In this document: positions 1 to 9,416 of the stretch, piece by piece
Position numbering within the stretch: the first letter of the stretch is position 1
Layout of the letters: each line of letters begins with the position of its first letter
Origin: Candidatus Anaeroferrophillus wilburensis
Lineage (GTDB): Bacteria; Desulfobacterota; Anaeroferrophillalia; Anaeroferrophillales; Anaeroferrophillaceae
Length of the DNA stretch: 64,000 nt
Direction of reading: 5' to 3'
Assembly: GCA_016934315.1 (NCBI GenBank)
Contig: JAFGSY010000010.1
Coordinates: 43,419-107,418, forward strand
The notes under the pieces: generated by a model
The model's database searches: none
Seen by the model: the letters and a program-made list of their open reading frames with translations, nothing else
Told to the model about the DNA's origin: nothing
Position numbers and translations under genes: made by a program

Positions 1-183
1 GGAAAAGCGTATAAAAAGATAAAATATCAAGCTTTTTTATCGAGGAATCAAAGATTGTCGCAAGGCTTTCAATTGTTGCACAACCCTGCGGTTATGAGCT
101 TTTATCGGGGCAAGCCTCAGGTATGTGTTTCGTCGGCAATCGCAGTTTTCGCTTGACCAGCGGTATGGATGCAGGAGATAACC

Positions 184-618
184 ATGGCGAAAATTTCGGA
201 TGTTCTTAAGGAAAAAGGCACGCAGGTCTATTCTGTTGATCGGCAGACGACGGTTTATGACGCGATCAAACTGATGGCCGAAAAAAATGTTGGCGGGCTT
301 GTCGTAACTGCTGCGGGACAGGTGGTGGGCATTATTACGGAACGTGATTATCTTAAAAAAGTTATTCTGCAGGGGAAAGCCTCCAATACTACCGCAGTGG
401 AAGAGATCATGACCGAAAAAGTTGTTGTTGTCACTCCCGATCAGACGGTGGAATCCTGTATGGCAATCATGGCGGAAAAGAATTGCCGTCATTTGCCGGT
501 TATGGAACAGGGGGTTCTGGCCGGCGTGGTTTCCATCCTTGATCTGACCCGGCAGTTAACCAGGGAACAGCAGACGACGATTAAATATCTCCAGGATTAT
601 ATCTATGGAAAATGCTGA
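184..618 (+). CDS. CBS-domain pair protein
   Basis: A 144-residue protein made almost entirely of two CBS domains (about residues 8-60 and 72-125). CBS pairs (Bateman modules) bind adenosyl ligands and often sense energy charge. There is no attached catalytic domain, so the partner is unknown. The ATG at 184 is preferred over an in-frame ATG at 169 because GGAGAT lies just upstream of it. The motif GIITERDYLKK is typical of the first CBS repeat. A ClC channel that also carries CBS domains follows about 290 bases downstream on the same strand, which may be coincidental. Confidence 0.9.
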   Translation: MAKISDVLKEKGTQVYSVDRQTTVYDAIKLMAEKNVGGLVVTAAGQVVGIITERDYLKKVILQGKASNTTAVEEIMTEKVVVVTPDQTVESCMAIMAEKNCRHLPVMEQGVLAGVVSILDLTRQLTREQQTTIKYLQDYIYGKC

Positions 619-903
619 TCTTTTTAGCGGGCTCCCAGACAGGAAATGATTACACCGGGTGTTGCCGCATCCGTTTAACGGCCATGGCTGCGATTAAAAG
701 GATTTTTGCAACAGCGGGGTAGTTGTCTCGCATGGCACCCTGGCTTCAGATGTTGTGTATCATTGCATTATGTGGAAAGTGAGTAATTCCCTTCTGGGCG
801 AATGTGCACTTGATTCCCCTTTTCATTGACAGGCGTCCCCGTTTCCGACTATTCTTCCCGGCTTGGTTCCCGGCAAAATTATTACCTGCTTTTGTTTCTA
901 TTG

Positions 904-2709
904 ATGACCTATCGTACATTTCTTACTCATATGCAGAATCTGGTGGTACGGCTCAAGCGTCGATTATCCGTGTCGGAAAATTACTTTCTTATTTTTCTGG
1001 CCATGGTTATCGGACTGCTGAGCGGTCTGGGAAACCTCGGGCTGCGCAAATCCATCGAGTTGTGTCATGAATATATTTTTATGACCGGCTTTGACGCCCT
1101 GGATATCGGTGCAGGTGGATGGCGCTGGTTGTTGCTGCCCTTGCTGCCGATGATCGGCGGTGCCCTGCTGATTCCTCTGGAGATGTTGTTCCCCGGCCAG
1201 GTTTCCGGTTACAGCCTGCCAAACTTTCTCAAAGCCGTCAATCTGGGCGGTGGGTCGCTGAAGAAGAGAAATATTTTTATCAAGATGATTGCCCCGGCCA
1301 TAACCATCGGCACCGGTGGTTCCGCTGGCCAGGAGGGTCCCATTGTCACGATTGGCGGCACCCTCGGATATACGGTGGGGCAGTTGTTTTCCATGGGCGC
1401 GGCCAGGATCAAGCTGCTGATTGCCTGTGGCGTAGCCGGTGGCATCGCCGCGACTTTCAATGCCCCCATTGCCGGGGTGTTCTTTGCCCTCGAAATTATC
1501 ATGATGGGTCAGCTTGATCTGGCCATTTTTGCGCCCATTGTCATCTCATCGGCCACTGCCGTTGTGTTTACCCGGGTGGTATTTGGTGAGGCGGCTTTTT
1601 TTTCGGTGCCGGCGTTTTCCCTCGGAAGCCATCTGGAACTGATCAATTACATCGTCATGGGGGTGATCATCGGTTTTCTGGCGGTGCTGTTTATCCGCTT
1701 TTTTTACCGGGTTCAGGATTTTTTCCAGCAGCTCAAGCTGCCTCGCTGGAGCAAACCAATCCTGGGCGGTTTTCTGGTGGGGGTTATCGGCTTGGTTCAC
1801 CCGCAGGTGATGGGTGATGTCTACCATTATATGGGGGAAGTGCTGCGACAGCCGACGTTGTGGCATGTTGTCTTGCCGTTGATTTTCACCAAGATGCTGG
1901 CTACCTCCATTACCTTGGGCTCTGGAGGCGCCGGTGGTTTGTTTGCCCCGATTCTTTTTATCGGTACCATGATCGGCGAAACCTGTGGCCAGCTTGGCAA
2001 TATGCTGCTGCCCGGCGTGGTGGTCAACTATGACGGTTACGCCGTGGTGGCTATGGGGGCCTTTCTGTCAGCGGTTACCCATGCTCCGATGACGGCAATT
2101 TTTCTGGCCTATGAGTTGACCAGCAAATACCAGATCATTCTGCCGGCCATGTTTGCCACGGTGATCGGCACCGTCATCGCCCGCAGCCTGGAACGGGAAG
2201 GAATCGATACCTTTGGTCTGGCCCGGGAGGGTATCCATTTGGAAGGCGGCCGGGAGGTGAACCTCCTGCGTTCCATCACGGTTGGTGATATTATGACCTC
2301 CGGTCCCATTGAGACTATTCCGGAGGATATGAAGCTGAAGACTATTCTGCAATTTTTGCCCCGTTCCCGCAATACGACCTTTCCGGTGGTTGATAAGGCT
2401 GGTTTGATAAGCGGCATTCTTAGTATCCAGGATATTCGCGAGCTGGTTTACGAGCAGGGTCTTGAAGAGTTGTTGGTGGCCAAAGAATTGGCTACCCCCC
2501 GGGTGGTGACCGTCACCGCCGGCGACAATCTAGATCTGGCACTGAAAAAAATCGGCTATCGCAATATTGACTATTTGCCGGTAGTGGCCGTCGATAACGC
2601 TCGGCAAATAATTGGCATGGTTTCCCGGCAGGACATTATTTCTGCCTACAACCGTTCATTGCTGGGCAGAGAACTGCAGGGAAAAACAGTGCCGGATGAG
2701 GTGGCCTGA
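904..2709 (+). CDS. ClC-family chloride channel/transporter with C-terminal CBS domains
   Basis: An inner-membrane anion channel or H+/Cl- exchanger of about 600 residues. Three ClC signatures are visible: GTGGSAGQEGP, which carries the gating glutamate in the GxEGP position; GSGGAGGLFAP, the selectivity-filter loop; and many hydrophobic helices between residues 20 and 420. The last 150 or so residues form two CBS domains (starting near VGDIMTSGPIE and VAKELATPRVV), which in this family regulate gating by nucleotides. The frame is open from a TTG at 826, but ATG 904 or ATG 931 is a more natural start; no strong ribosome binding site helps the choice. The stop overlaps the next start (TGATG), so it is co-transcribed with the helicase gene. 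Confidence 0.9.
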   Translation: MTYRTFLTHMQNLVVRLKRRLSVSENYFLIFLAMVIGLLSGLGNLGLRKSIELCHEYIFMTGFDALDIGAGGWRWLLLPLLPMIGGALLIPLEMLFPGQVSGYSLPNFLKAVNLGGGSLKKRNIFIKMIAPAITIGTGGSAGQEGPIVTIGGTLGYTVGQLFSMGAARIKLLIACGVAGGIAATFNAPIAGVFFALEIIMMGQLDLAIFAPIVISSATAVVFTRVVFGEAAFFSVPAFSLGSHLELINYIVMGVIIGFLAVLFIRFFYRVQDFFQQLKLPRWSKPILGGFLVGVIGLVHPQVMGDVYHYMGEVLRQPTLWHVVLPLIFTKMLATSITLGSGGAGGLFAPILFIGTMIGETCGQLGNMLLPGVVVNYDGYAVVAMGAFLSAVTHAPMTAIFLAYELTSKYQIILPAMFATVIGTVIARSLEREGIDTFGLAREGIHLEGGREVNLLRSITVGDIMTSGPIETIPEDMKLKTILQFLPRSRNTTFPVVDKAGLISGILSIQDIRELVYEQGLEELLVAKELATPRVVTVTAGDNLDLALKKIGYRNIDYLPVVAVDNARQIIGMVSRQDIISAYNRSLLGRELQGKTVPDEVA

Positions 2710-4931
2710 TGGTGGCCATGAGTCGGACAGGATATGCAGCCGATCCGGAGACTGTTCTGGCCGGTCTCAATCCCGGCCAGCGGGAGGCGGTAAGAAAGTG
2801 CACTGGGCCGTTGCTCATTCTGGCGGGAGCGGGGAGCGGCAAGACCAGGGTTATTGTCCACCGGATTGCCTATATGATCGGTGTTGTAGGGATTGAACCG
2901 GCATCCATCATGGCGGTTACCTTCACCAATAAAGCAGCTGGAGAGATGCGTGAGCGGGTTCACCGGATGGTTGGCCCGGCCGCTGGCAAACTCTGGATCA
3001 ATACCTTTCATGCTACATGTGCCCGTATTTTGCGCCGTCATATCGGCCGTCTTGGTTTCAGTGAACGGTTTGTCATCTATGATGACAAGGATCAGCTGAG
3101 TATTATCAAGGAGGTTTTTAAGAAACATAATCTTTCAGAAGTGAGCCTTAAACCGGAAGTGGTGCGGGCGGTTATCAATGATGCCAAGAACAAGGCTCTC
3201 GATGCCGATGATTTCAGCCGCCGGGCATCGACCTGGCAGGAAGAGACCATCGCCGGAATTTATACCGCCTATCAGCAGCAGCTGCAGCACAACGATGCCC
3301 TCGATTTTGGCGATCTCCATCTTAAGACGATTAAACTTTTTTCCCAATGTCCTGACGTTTTGGCGGAGTATCAGGAACGTTTCCACTATCTGCTGGTCGA
3401 TGAGTATCAGGATACCAATGAGGTTCAGTACCGTTTGCTGAGGATGCTGGTTGAAAAACGTGGCAACCTCTGCGTGGTTGGTGATGATGATCAGTCGATC
3501 TACAGCTGGCGGGGGGCGCGGCTGAAAAATATTCTTGATTTTGAAGCTGATTATCCTGCTGCCTTGGTTGTCCGTCTCGAAGAGAACTATCGTTCCACCC
3601 AGAATATCCTTGAAGCCGCCAACGGGGTTATCTCTCATAACCGGCAACGGAAAGGAAAGGATTTGTGGACCCGCAATGAGACTGGAGCGTTGATCAGTCT
3701 GCATGTGGCTGCCGATGAATACGATGAAGCCCGCTTTATTATCGGTAAAATAAGGGGGCAGGAGCGGGATTTGGCCGACCATGCTATTTTTTACCGTACC
3801 AACGCCCAGTCCCGGGTATTGGAGGAAGTCCTTAGCCGACAGGGGATTCCCTATGTTATCGTTGGTGGTTTCCGGTTTTATGATCGGGCTGAAGTAAAGG
3901 ATCTGCTGGCCTACCTGCGGGTGGTTAATAATGTCAAAGATAGTGTCAGTCTGTTACGGGTTATCAACGTTCCCGCCCGGGGGGTGGGGAAAAAAACGGT
4001 AGAGAGTCTTAAGGAACTGGCGTTAGCGCAGGGGTGTTCTCTTTGGCAGGCATTGGAGTTGTGGGTGGCGGATTCGGCGTCAGCCGGGAAAAGCAAGCAG
4101 GCGCTGGTTGCTTTTGTCCAGCAGGTTCAGGAATGGCGCCGGCAGGAAGAGGGGACAATCAGTGCACTGCTGCAGGATATCATTGCCAAAACCGACTATT
4201 CTGCCTGGCTGCAGCGGGGTTCTGGTGCCCATTTGTATGAGGGAAAAAAGGAGAATATCGCCGAACTCTTCAATTCCATTGTAACCTGGGAAAGCAATGA
4301 AAGTCAGCCATTGCTGGCCAACTATCTGGAGTCGGTGGCTTTGATCAGCGAGGTTGACCGCAGTGCGCCGGAGCAGTCACGGGTAACCCTGATGACGCTC
4401 CACAGCGCTAAAGGGCTTGAATTCCCGGTTGTTTTCATGGCTGGAATGGAGGAAGGCCTGTTTCCAAATCGCAAATGCTACAATCGGGATGCCGAGATGG
4501 AAGAGGAGCGTCGGTTGTGCTATGTGGGGATGACCAGGGCCCGGGAGAAGCTCTACCTGGTTGCCAGCCGTAGTCGTCAATTCCAGGGGGTCCGAAGTGA
4601 CAATAAGCCATCTCGTTTTTTGTTTGATATTCCCCGTCAGCTTATTCAGCAGGAGGATGCGGCTTCAGGTCCAACCCATGGTGGGAAAAGGGTCCGGGAA
4701 CATCAGCAAAGCAGCGGAGTAAAACCGGCGCCGGCCAAAAAGGTTTCGCCGGGTGATTCCTCTTCCAATGCCGGGTTTCCGGTTGGCTGCAAGGTGATTC
4801 ATGGGGTTTTTGGCCCCGGAGTGGTGGCTGCCAGAGAGGGTCATGGCGATGACCTGAAGCTGGTTATTATCTTTCGTGATCGTGGGCGCAAGAAAATATC
4901 CTTGCGTTATGCGAAGCTGGAACGTTGCTGA
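2709..4931 (+). CDS. uvrD: UvrD/PcrA-type superfamily 1 DNA helicase
   Basis: A 740-residue 3'-5' DNA helicase acting in repair and replication-fork maintenance. All SF1A motifs are readable: Walker A AGAGSGKT near residue 37, motif Ia TFTNKAAGEMRER, Walker B DEYQDTN, motif III GDDDQSIYSWRGA, motif V TLMTLHSAKGLEF and motif VI YVGMTRAREKLYL. The C-terminal tail carries a small beta domain (GCKVIHGVFGPGVV) of the type that contacts RNA polymerase in PcrA/UvrD. The ATG at 2709 overlaps the ClC stop; ATG 2718 is an alternative. Whether this is the functional UvrD, PcrA or Rep of the cell cannot be told from sequence alone. Confidence 0.93.
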   Translation: MVAMSRTGYAADPETVLAGLNPGQREAVRKCTGPLLILAGAGSGKTRVIVHRIAYMIGVVGIEPASIMAVTFTNKAAGEMRERVHRMVGPAAGKLWINTFHATCARILRRHIGRLGFSERFVIYDDKDQLSIIKEVFKKHNLSEVSLKPEVVRAVINDAKNKALDADDFSRRASTWQEETIAGIYTAYQQQLQHNDALDFGDLHLKTIKLFSQCPDVLAEYQERFHYLLVDEYQDTNEVQYRLLRMLVEKRGNLCVVGDDDQSIYSWRGARLKNILDFEADYPAALVVRLEENYRSTQNILEAANGVISHNRQRKGKDLWTRNETGALISLHVAADEYDEARFIIGKIRGQERDLADHAIFYRTNAQSRVLEEVLSRQGIPYVIVGGFRFYDRAEVKDLLAYLRVVNNVKDSVSLLRVINVPARGVGKKTVESLKELALAQGCSLWQALELWVADSASAGKSKQALVAFVQQVQEWRRQEEGTISALLQDIIAKTDYSAWLQRGSGAHLYEGKKENIAELFNSIVTWESNESQPLLANYLESVALISEVDRSAPEQSRVTLMTLHSAKGLEFPVVFMAGMEEGLFPNRKCYNRDAEMEEERRLCYVGMTRAREKLYLVASRSRQFQGVRSDNKPSRFLFDIPRQLIQQEDAASGPTHGGKRVREHQQSSGVKPAPAKKVSPGDSSSNAGFPVGCKVIHGVFGPGVVAAREGHGDDLKLVIIFRDRGRKKISLRYAKLERC

Positions 4932-4982
4932 AAGGGTGTTAACCGGGGTTTTCCCAGAGTGATTTTTATCATTTCCCCGCCC

Positions 4983-5011
4983 TTGACTTTTCCATTTCCT
5001 TGAGGTATCAT
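4983..5011 (+). promoter_or_regulatory. Sigma-70 promoter for ffh operon
   Basis: TTGACT (4983-4988) and TATCAT (5006-5011) are separated by exactly 17 bases and each matches the sigma-70 consensus at five of six positions. The start of ffh is about 40 bases downstream. This is one of the best promoter matches in the window. Confidence 0.7.
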
Positions 5012-5052
5012 CGCAGGCTTCATTATTCTGGGGGAAGTGTCTGTGGAACGCT

Positions 5053-6381
5053 ATGTTTGAATCATTATCAGATAAGTTAGAGCTAAGTTTTAAGAAGCTG
5101 CGCGGACATGGCCGGCTGACCGAAGAGAACATCAAGGAAGCGCTCCGGGATGTCCGGATGGTGTTGCTGGAAGCTGATGTCAACTTCGTAGTGGTCAAGC
5201 AGTTTGTTAAGGCTGTGCGTGAGCGGGCCATGGGGCAGGAGGTTCTCCAGAGCCTGACTCCGGCCCAGCAATTTGTCAAGATTGTTCACGATGAGCTGGT
5301 TTCCCTGATGGGCGGTGTTGGTGTCCCCCTCGATCTGGCGGCAGCCCCCCCGGTGGTGATCATGATGGTAGGTCTCCAGGGGTCAGGGAAAACAACCACC
5401 AGTGGCAAACTGGCCCTGCATCTGAAAAAGAGGGAAAAAAAGTCGGTTTTGCTGGTGCCGGCAGACGTTTATCGGCCGGCGGCCATTGACCAGTTGCAAA
5501 GTCTTGGCAAGCAGATCGATATTCCGGTTTTTTCGTCGCATGCCGGCCAGGATCCTGTTGACATCAGCCGGGATGCGTTGCATTACGGTAAAGACCATGG
5601 GATTGATGTCCTTATAATTGATACTGCCGGTCGGTTGCATATCGATGAACAGTTGATGGCTGAGCTCGAGCGAATGAAAGGGGCAGTGAAGCCGCAGGAA
5701 ATTCTCTTGGTTGCCGATTCTATGACTGGCCAGGAGGCGGTAACGATAGCCAAATCGTTTCACGACTTGCTCGATATCACCGGGGTAGTGCTGACCAAGC
5801 TTGACGGTGACGCCCGCGGCGGCGCAGCCCTCTCGATTAACGCCGTGACCGGCAAGCCAATCAAGTTTGTCGGTGAAGGGGAGAAGCTCAACGCCCTGGA
5901 TGTCTTTTATCCCGATCGCATGGCTTCCCGGATTTTGGGAATGGGTGATGTCCTGACCCTCATTGAACGGGCCCAGGAAGTTGTTGATGAAAAAAACGCC
6001 GCTGCGCTGGCGCAAAAACTCAAGAAAAATGATTTTAATTTTGAAGACTTTCGCACCCAGTTGCAGCAGATTAAAAAGATGGGCTCGATGGGTGGTCTGC
6101 TGAAAATGATCCCCGGTCTGGGTAAAGTAAAAGATCTGGTTGAGGATGGTCAGCATGATAAGGAGTTGAGCAGGGTTGAGGCGATTATCAATTCCATGAC
6201 CGCCAAGGAGCGCCAGGATTACCGGCTCATTAACGGCAGTCGTCGTAAGCGTATTGCTGCTGGCAGCGGCACCACCGTGCAGGATATCAACCGATTGCTG
6301 AAAAATTATCTGGAAATGAAAAAAATGATGAAAACATTCAATAAAATGGGTCCCAAAGGATTGAAAAAACTTTTACAGTAA
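5053..6381 (+). CDS. ffh: Signal recognition particle GTPase Ffh (SRP54)
   Basis: The protein subunit of the signal recognition particle. It binds 4.5S RNA and signal peptides of nascent inner-membrane proteins and docks with FtsY. The 442 residues show the N domain (1-90), the G domain with P-loop GLQGSGKTTT, DTAGRLH and TKLDGDARGG, and a methionine-rich M domain ending in a run of Met and Lys. Length and order are those of the family. It heads a translation block (rpsP, khpA, rimM, trmD, rplS), the usual arrangement in many bacteria. It has its own upstream promoter. Confidence 0.97.
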   Translation: MFESLSDKLELSFKKLRGHGRLTEENIKEALRDVRMVLLEADVNFVVVKQFVKAVRERAMGQEVLQSLTPAQQFVKIVHDELVSLMGGVGVPLDLAAAPPVVIMMVGLQGSGKTTTSGKLALHLKKREKKSVLLVPADVYRPAAIDQLQSLGKQIDIPVFSSHAGQDPVDISRDALHYGKDHGIDVLIIDTAGRLHIDEQLMAELERMKGAVKPQEILLVADSMTGQEAVTIAKSFHDLLDITGVVLTKLDGDARGGAALSINAVTGKPIKFVGEGEKLNALDVFYPDRMASRILGMGDVLTLIERAQEVVDEKNAAALAQKLKKNDFNFEDFRTQLQQIKKMGSMGGLLKMIPGLGKVKDLVEDGQHDKELSRVEAIINSMTAKERQDYRLINGSRRKRIAAGSGTTVQDINRLLKNYLEMKKMMKTFNKMGPKGLKKLLQ

Positions 6382-6413
6382 GGGTATTTCCCTGAAAAAG
6401 GAGAACAGAGCGA

Positions 6414-6668
6414 ATGGCAGTGCGAATCAGATTGACCCGTAAAGGTGCAAAGAAAAAACCTTTTTACCGGATAGTAGTGGCCGATTCCCAAGCTCCCCGT
6501 GACGGGCGTTTTATCGAAGTGGTGGGAACCTACGACCCCTGTAAAAACCCCAGTGAAGTTGTCCTGAAGGAAGACAAGGTCAACTATTGGTTGGGGCAGG
6601 GTGCAACGCCTACGACGACGGTTGCCAACCTGATCAAGCGGGCGCAGTCTGCCGGTAATCAGGAATAG
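6414..6668 (+). CDS. rpsP: 30S ribosomal protein S16
   Basis: An 84-residue protein with the S16 opening [19 protein letters not shown] and the conserved [10 protein letters not shown] segment. S16 binds 16S rRNA early in 30S assembly. A good ribosome binding site (AAGGAG) precedes the ATG, 32 bases after ffh. It is the second gene of the operon. Confidence 0.97.
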   Translation: MAVRIRLTRKGAKKKPFYRIVVADSQAPRDGRFIEVVGTYDPCKNPSEVVLKEDKVNYWLGQGATPTTTVANLIKRAQSAGNQE

Positions 6669-6797
6669 GCCGCTGTTCCTGAGGGGTGAGGGGTAAGGCT
6701 GGTGGTCCGGCGTCCCATCTCCGCAAGGGTGCCACGGTCCACGCTATCCTCAAGGGAGCCGGTTGGCCAGCTCCGAGAGATCAATGGAGGAAGAGCC

Positions 6798-7031
6798 ATG
6801 CTGAAAGATTTGATCGAATATCTTGCCAAAGCCCTGGTTGATAATCCTGAAGAGGTGAAAGTCACCGAAGTCGAGGGTGAAAATGCTACCGTGATCGAGT
6901 TGTCGGTTGCCAAGAGTGATTTGGGCAAGGTCATCGGCCGACAAGGTAAAACAGCGCGAGCGATGCGAACGATCATGGGGGCAACCTCGGCGAAGTTGGG
7001 CAAGAAAACCATTTTAGAGATTGTTGAGTAA
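6798..7031 (+). CDS. khpA: KH-domain RNA-binding protein KhpA
   Basis: A 77-residue single KH domain with the nucleic-acid loop GKVIGRQGKTARAM. KhpA family members bind RNA, often with KhpB, and affect division and RNA stability. The ATG at 6798 follows a clear GGAGGA site; the frame is open upstream, but that extension has no family counterpart. The TAA overlaps the ATG of rimM by one base, so the two are translationally coupled. The rpsP-khpA-rimM-trmD order is the classic context for this family. Confidence 0.94.
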   Translation: MLKDLIEYLAKALVDNPEEVKVTEVEGENATVIELSVAKSDLGKVIGRQGKTARAMRTIMGATSAKLGKKTILEIVE

Positions 7032-7549
7032 TGGCTGATTCCTGGCTGGTGCTGGGAAAGATTGTCAAGTCCCATGGCCTGCGTGGTGATGTGAAGGTGG
7101 TGCTGCTGGGGGAATCGCTTGAAAATCTGACGCTTCCCGGGGTTCATCTGCGGCTTCCCGGCGGTCGTCTGGTGCCGGTCACCCTTGCCGGTGGACGACC
7201 GGTGAGCGGCGGCTATATTTTTCACCTCGATGGCTATGCTGATGTCAATGCAGTCCAATCCCTGATCCCGGCGGAAGTAGTTGTCAGGGCTGAGAATCTA
7301 CCAACTTTGGCTGATGATGAGTATTATCATTTCCAACTGTTGGGGCTGACCGTCAAAGATACGGCTGGTACGGTTCTTGGTACGCTGGATGAAATAATGC
7401 AGACCGGAGCCCACGATGTCTACTGTATTCGTGGGCAGGCTGGTATGGCGGAGGTTCTTGTCCCGGCCGCCGCTCCGTTCATTGTCAGTATTGATCTTGA
7501 GGCAAGGTGCATGGTTGTTGATCTGCAGAATCTGCAGGAAGGTGAATAG
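7031..7549 (+). CDS. rimM: Ribosome maturation factor RimM
   Basis: A 172-residue 16S rRNA processing factor that binds S19 and helps mature the 30S head. The N-terminal RimM barrel ([18 protein letters not shown]) and the C-terminal PRC-barrel ([13 protein letters not shown], then a conserved GAHDVY segment) are both recognisable. It is coupled to khpA by overlapping stop and start, and trmD starts 7 bases after its stop. Confidence 0.96.
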   Translation: MADSWLVLGKIVKSHGLRGDVKVVLLGESLENLTLPGVHLRLPGGRLVPVTLAGGRPVSGGYIFHLDGYADVNAVQSLIPAEVVVRAENLPTLADDEYYHFQLLGLTVKDTAGTVLGTLDEIMQTGAHDVYCIRGQAGMAEVLVPAAAPFIVSIDLEARCMVVDLQNLQEGE

Positions 7550-7556
7550 CTCTGTC

Positions 7557-8303
7557 ATGTTGCAGATCGATGTGGTGACGATCTTTCCCAGGATGTTCGA
7601 TTCGCCGTTTGCCGAGAGCATGATCAGGCGGGCTATTGACCGGGGACTTCTTGACCTGAAGGTCCACAACCTCAGGGACTACTGTCATGATCGCCATCGG
7701 GTGGTGGACGATTACCCTTATGGGGGCGGGGCAGGGATGGTCATGCGGCCGGAGCCGGCAATCCGGGCTATTACAGCAATCAAGGGGAAGGGCGGCCCGG
7801 GAAAAGTCATCCTGACTTCACCTCAGGGAACGCAGCTGACCCAGAAGCTGGCCGGTGAGCTGGCCGGTGAAAGGCAACTGATTTTCTTCTGTGGCCACTA
7901 TGAAGGCGTTGATGAGCGGATACGCGCTTTTGTGGATCAGGAGATCAGCATTGGCGATTATGTCCTGACTGGCGGCGAATTGCCGGCAATGGTGATAATT
8001 GACACTGTTGTGCGGTTGTTGCCCGGGGTGCTTGGTTCTGCCGATTCACTGGCCGAAGAGAGCTTTTCGCCGTTGCTGGAATATCCGCACTACACCCGGC
8101 CGGCTGACTATGATGGTTTGGTGGTCCCGGAGGTGTTGCGTTCTGGACACCATGAGCAGATCAGCCAATGGCGTCGCACGCAGGCTCTCTGGCGGACGTT
8201 TTGCCGCCGGCCGGATCTGCTGTCGACGGCACGGCTTTCAGCTGAGGAAATGGAGTTGGTTGCCCGCTGGGAAAGGGAACGGGAGAACGGCAAACAGTCG
8301 TGA
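7557..8303 (+). CDS. trmD: tRNA (guanine37-N1)-methyltransferase TrmD
   Basis: A SPOUT-class enzyme that places m1G37 next to the anticodon using S-adenosylmethionine and prevents +1 frameshifting. It has 248 residues. Hallmarks are [15 protein letters not shown] at the N-terminus, [12 protein letters not shown], and the trefoil-knot segment [11 protein letters not shown] followed by [15 protein letters not shown]. The frame is open further upstream, but ATG 7557 gives the normal family length. Its TGA overlaps the start of a second SPOUT-type gene. Confidence 0.97.
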   Translation: MLQIDVVTIFPRMFDSPFAESMIRRAIDRGLLDLKVHNLRDYCHDRHRVVDDYPYGGGAGMVMRPEPAIRAITAIKGKGGPGKVILTSPQGTQLTQKLAGELAGERQLIFFCGHYEGVDERIRAFVDQEISIGDYVLTGGELPAMVIIDTVVRLLPGVLGSADSLAEESFSPLLEYPHYTRPADYDGLVVPEVLRSGHHEQISQWRRTQALWRTFCRRPDLLSTARLSAEEMELVARWERERENGKQS

Positions 8304-8878
8304 TGAATGGTTCTGTTTCCTTGGTGCTTCTCCACTACCCGGTTGTCGATAAGGCAGGCAACGAGATTACCTCGGCGGTAACCAATCTTGACCTCCATGA
8401 TCTGGCCAGGATATCATGCACATATGGTGCCGGTGAGGTGTGGATTGTCACGCCGATTCCTGAGCAGCAGCAGTTGGTCAGAGACATTGTCACCCATTGG
8501 ACGGATGGCCATGGAGGCCGCCATAATCCTGATCGACGCCTGGCATTGTCTTGCATCAGGTTGGCGCACAGCCTTGGTGAGGTTGTCGAGAGCGTGGCGA
8601 AGCAGACTGATGGCGAGGTCTTTACGGTAGCCACCAGTGCGAAGAAAATCGGGACAACCATAAGTTTTGCCGGCCTGCGCCAACTTTTGGAAAGGCAAGC
8701 CGGACGGTATCTGCTGTTGCTGGGCACCTCCTGGGGGATCAGCGGCCGATTGCTGGCAACCGTGGATTATCTTTTGGAACCGATTGAGCCGGATAGAGGG
8801 TACAACCACCTGCCGGTCAGGGCTGCCGCAGCGATTATGTTTGACCGACTGCTGGCCAGACGACCGGAGAGCAGGTAG
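8303..8878 (+). CDS. TrmD-associated SPOUT-like RNA methyltransferase
   Basis: A protein of about 191 residues resembling the family annotated as RNA methyltransferase domain found next to, or fused with, TrmD in deltaproteobacteria and Aquificales. The opening VSLVLLHYPVVDKAGNEITS, the NLDLHDLARISCTYG segment and the knot-like end LLLGTSWGISGRLL support this. The substrate is not known to me. The ATG at 8303 shares bases with the trmD stop (TGATG); a GTG at 8300 is also in frame. The overlap implies coupled synthesis with TrmD. Confidence 0.85.
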   Translation: MNGSVSLVLLHYPVVDKAGNEITSAVTNLDLHDLARISCTYGAGEVWIVTPIPEQQQLVRDIVTHWTDGHGGRHNPDRRLALSCIRLAHSLGEVVESVAKQTDGEVFTVATSAKKIGTTISFAGLRQLLERQAGRYLLLLGTSWGISGRLLATVDYLLEPIEPDRGYNHLPVRAAAAIMFDRLLARRPESR

Positions 8879-8910
8879 AGCATAACATCATCAGGCGTGA
8901 TGTAGCTTGT

Positions 8911-8919
8911 TGTTATAAT
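8911..8919 (+). promoter_or_regulatory. Extended -10 promoter upstream of rplS
   Basis: A perfect TATAAT (8914-8919) is preceded by TG one base upstream, the extended -10 arrangement, in the 113-base gap before rplS. No good -35 hexamer lies at the right distance. It may give L19 transcription separate from the upstream operon promoter. Confidence 0.45.
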
Positions 8920-8991
8920 GTTGCACGTGGATCATGTTGTTTTATCAGCCAGTCTTGACTGGTGGACATGTTGTGAGGAAAGGTTAGCATA

Positions 8992-9333
8992 ATGAATCAG
9001 ATAGCACAGATTGAACAGGATTTTTTGCGGTTGGATATCCCACCGTTCAAAGCTGGTGATACGGTGAAGGTACACGTTAAGATTCGTGAGGGAGAAAAGG
9101 AAAGAATCCAGGTCTTCCAGGGGTTTGTCCTCCGCCGTCAGGGTGAATCAAATCGTGAAACCTTTACCGTCCGCAAAGTTTCCGGCGGCATTGGAGTTGA
9201 ACGGACGTTCCCGATGCATTCTCCCATGATTGATCGGCTTGAACTGGTATCGCGTGGTCGGGTACGACGGGCAAAACTGTACTACATGCGGAAACTGCAA
9301 GGCAAAGCTGCTCGAATCAGAACCATCAGGTAG
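8992..9333 (+). CDS. rplS: 50S ribosomal protein L19
   Basis: A 113-residue L19, which lies at the interface of the two ribosomal subunits. The conserved stretches [38 protein letters not shown]-like (here [13 protein letters not shown]) and [18 protein letters not shown] are all present. The start is preceded by AGGAAAGG. It closes the rpsP-trmD-rplS block. Confidence 0.97.
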   Translation: MNQIAQIEQDFLRLDIPPFKAGDTVKVHVKIREGEKERIQVFQGFVLRRQGESNRETFTVRKVSGGIGVERTFPMHSPMIDRLELVSRGRVRRAKLYYMRKLQGKAARIRTIR

Positions 9334-9416
9334 CTTCTTTTGCTTGCCGGCCTGCCTCTCGAAGTTGCTGTTTGCCGTTTATTGCTCTTTTCGTACCAGG
9401 GTGGTGTAGAGAGACG

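Noticed and set aside
2894..2907. 14-base match in uvrD to one arm of the 54727-54814 palindrome
   Set aside because: It lies in conserved coding sequence and has no paired arm; taken as chance.
8884..8902. Short hairpin (ACATCA/TGATGT) before rplS as a terminator
   Set aside because: No U tract and only six base pairs.
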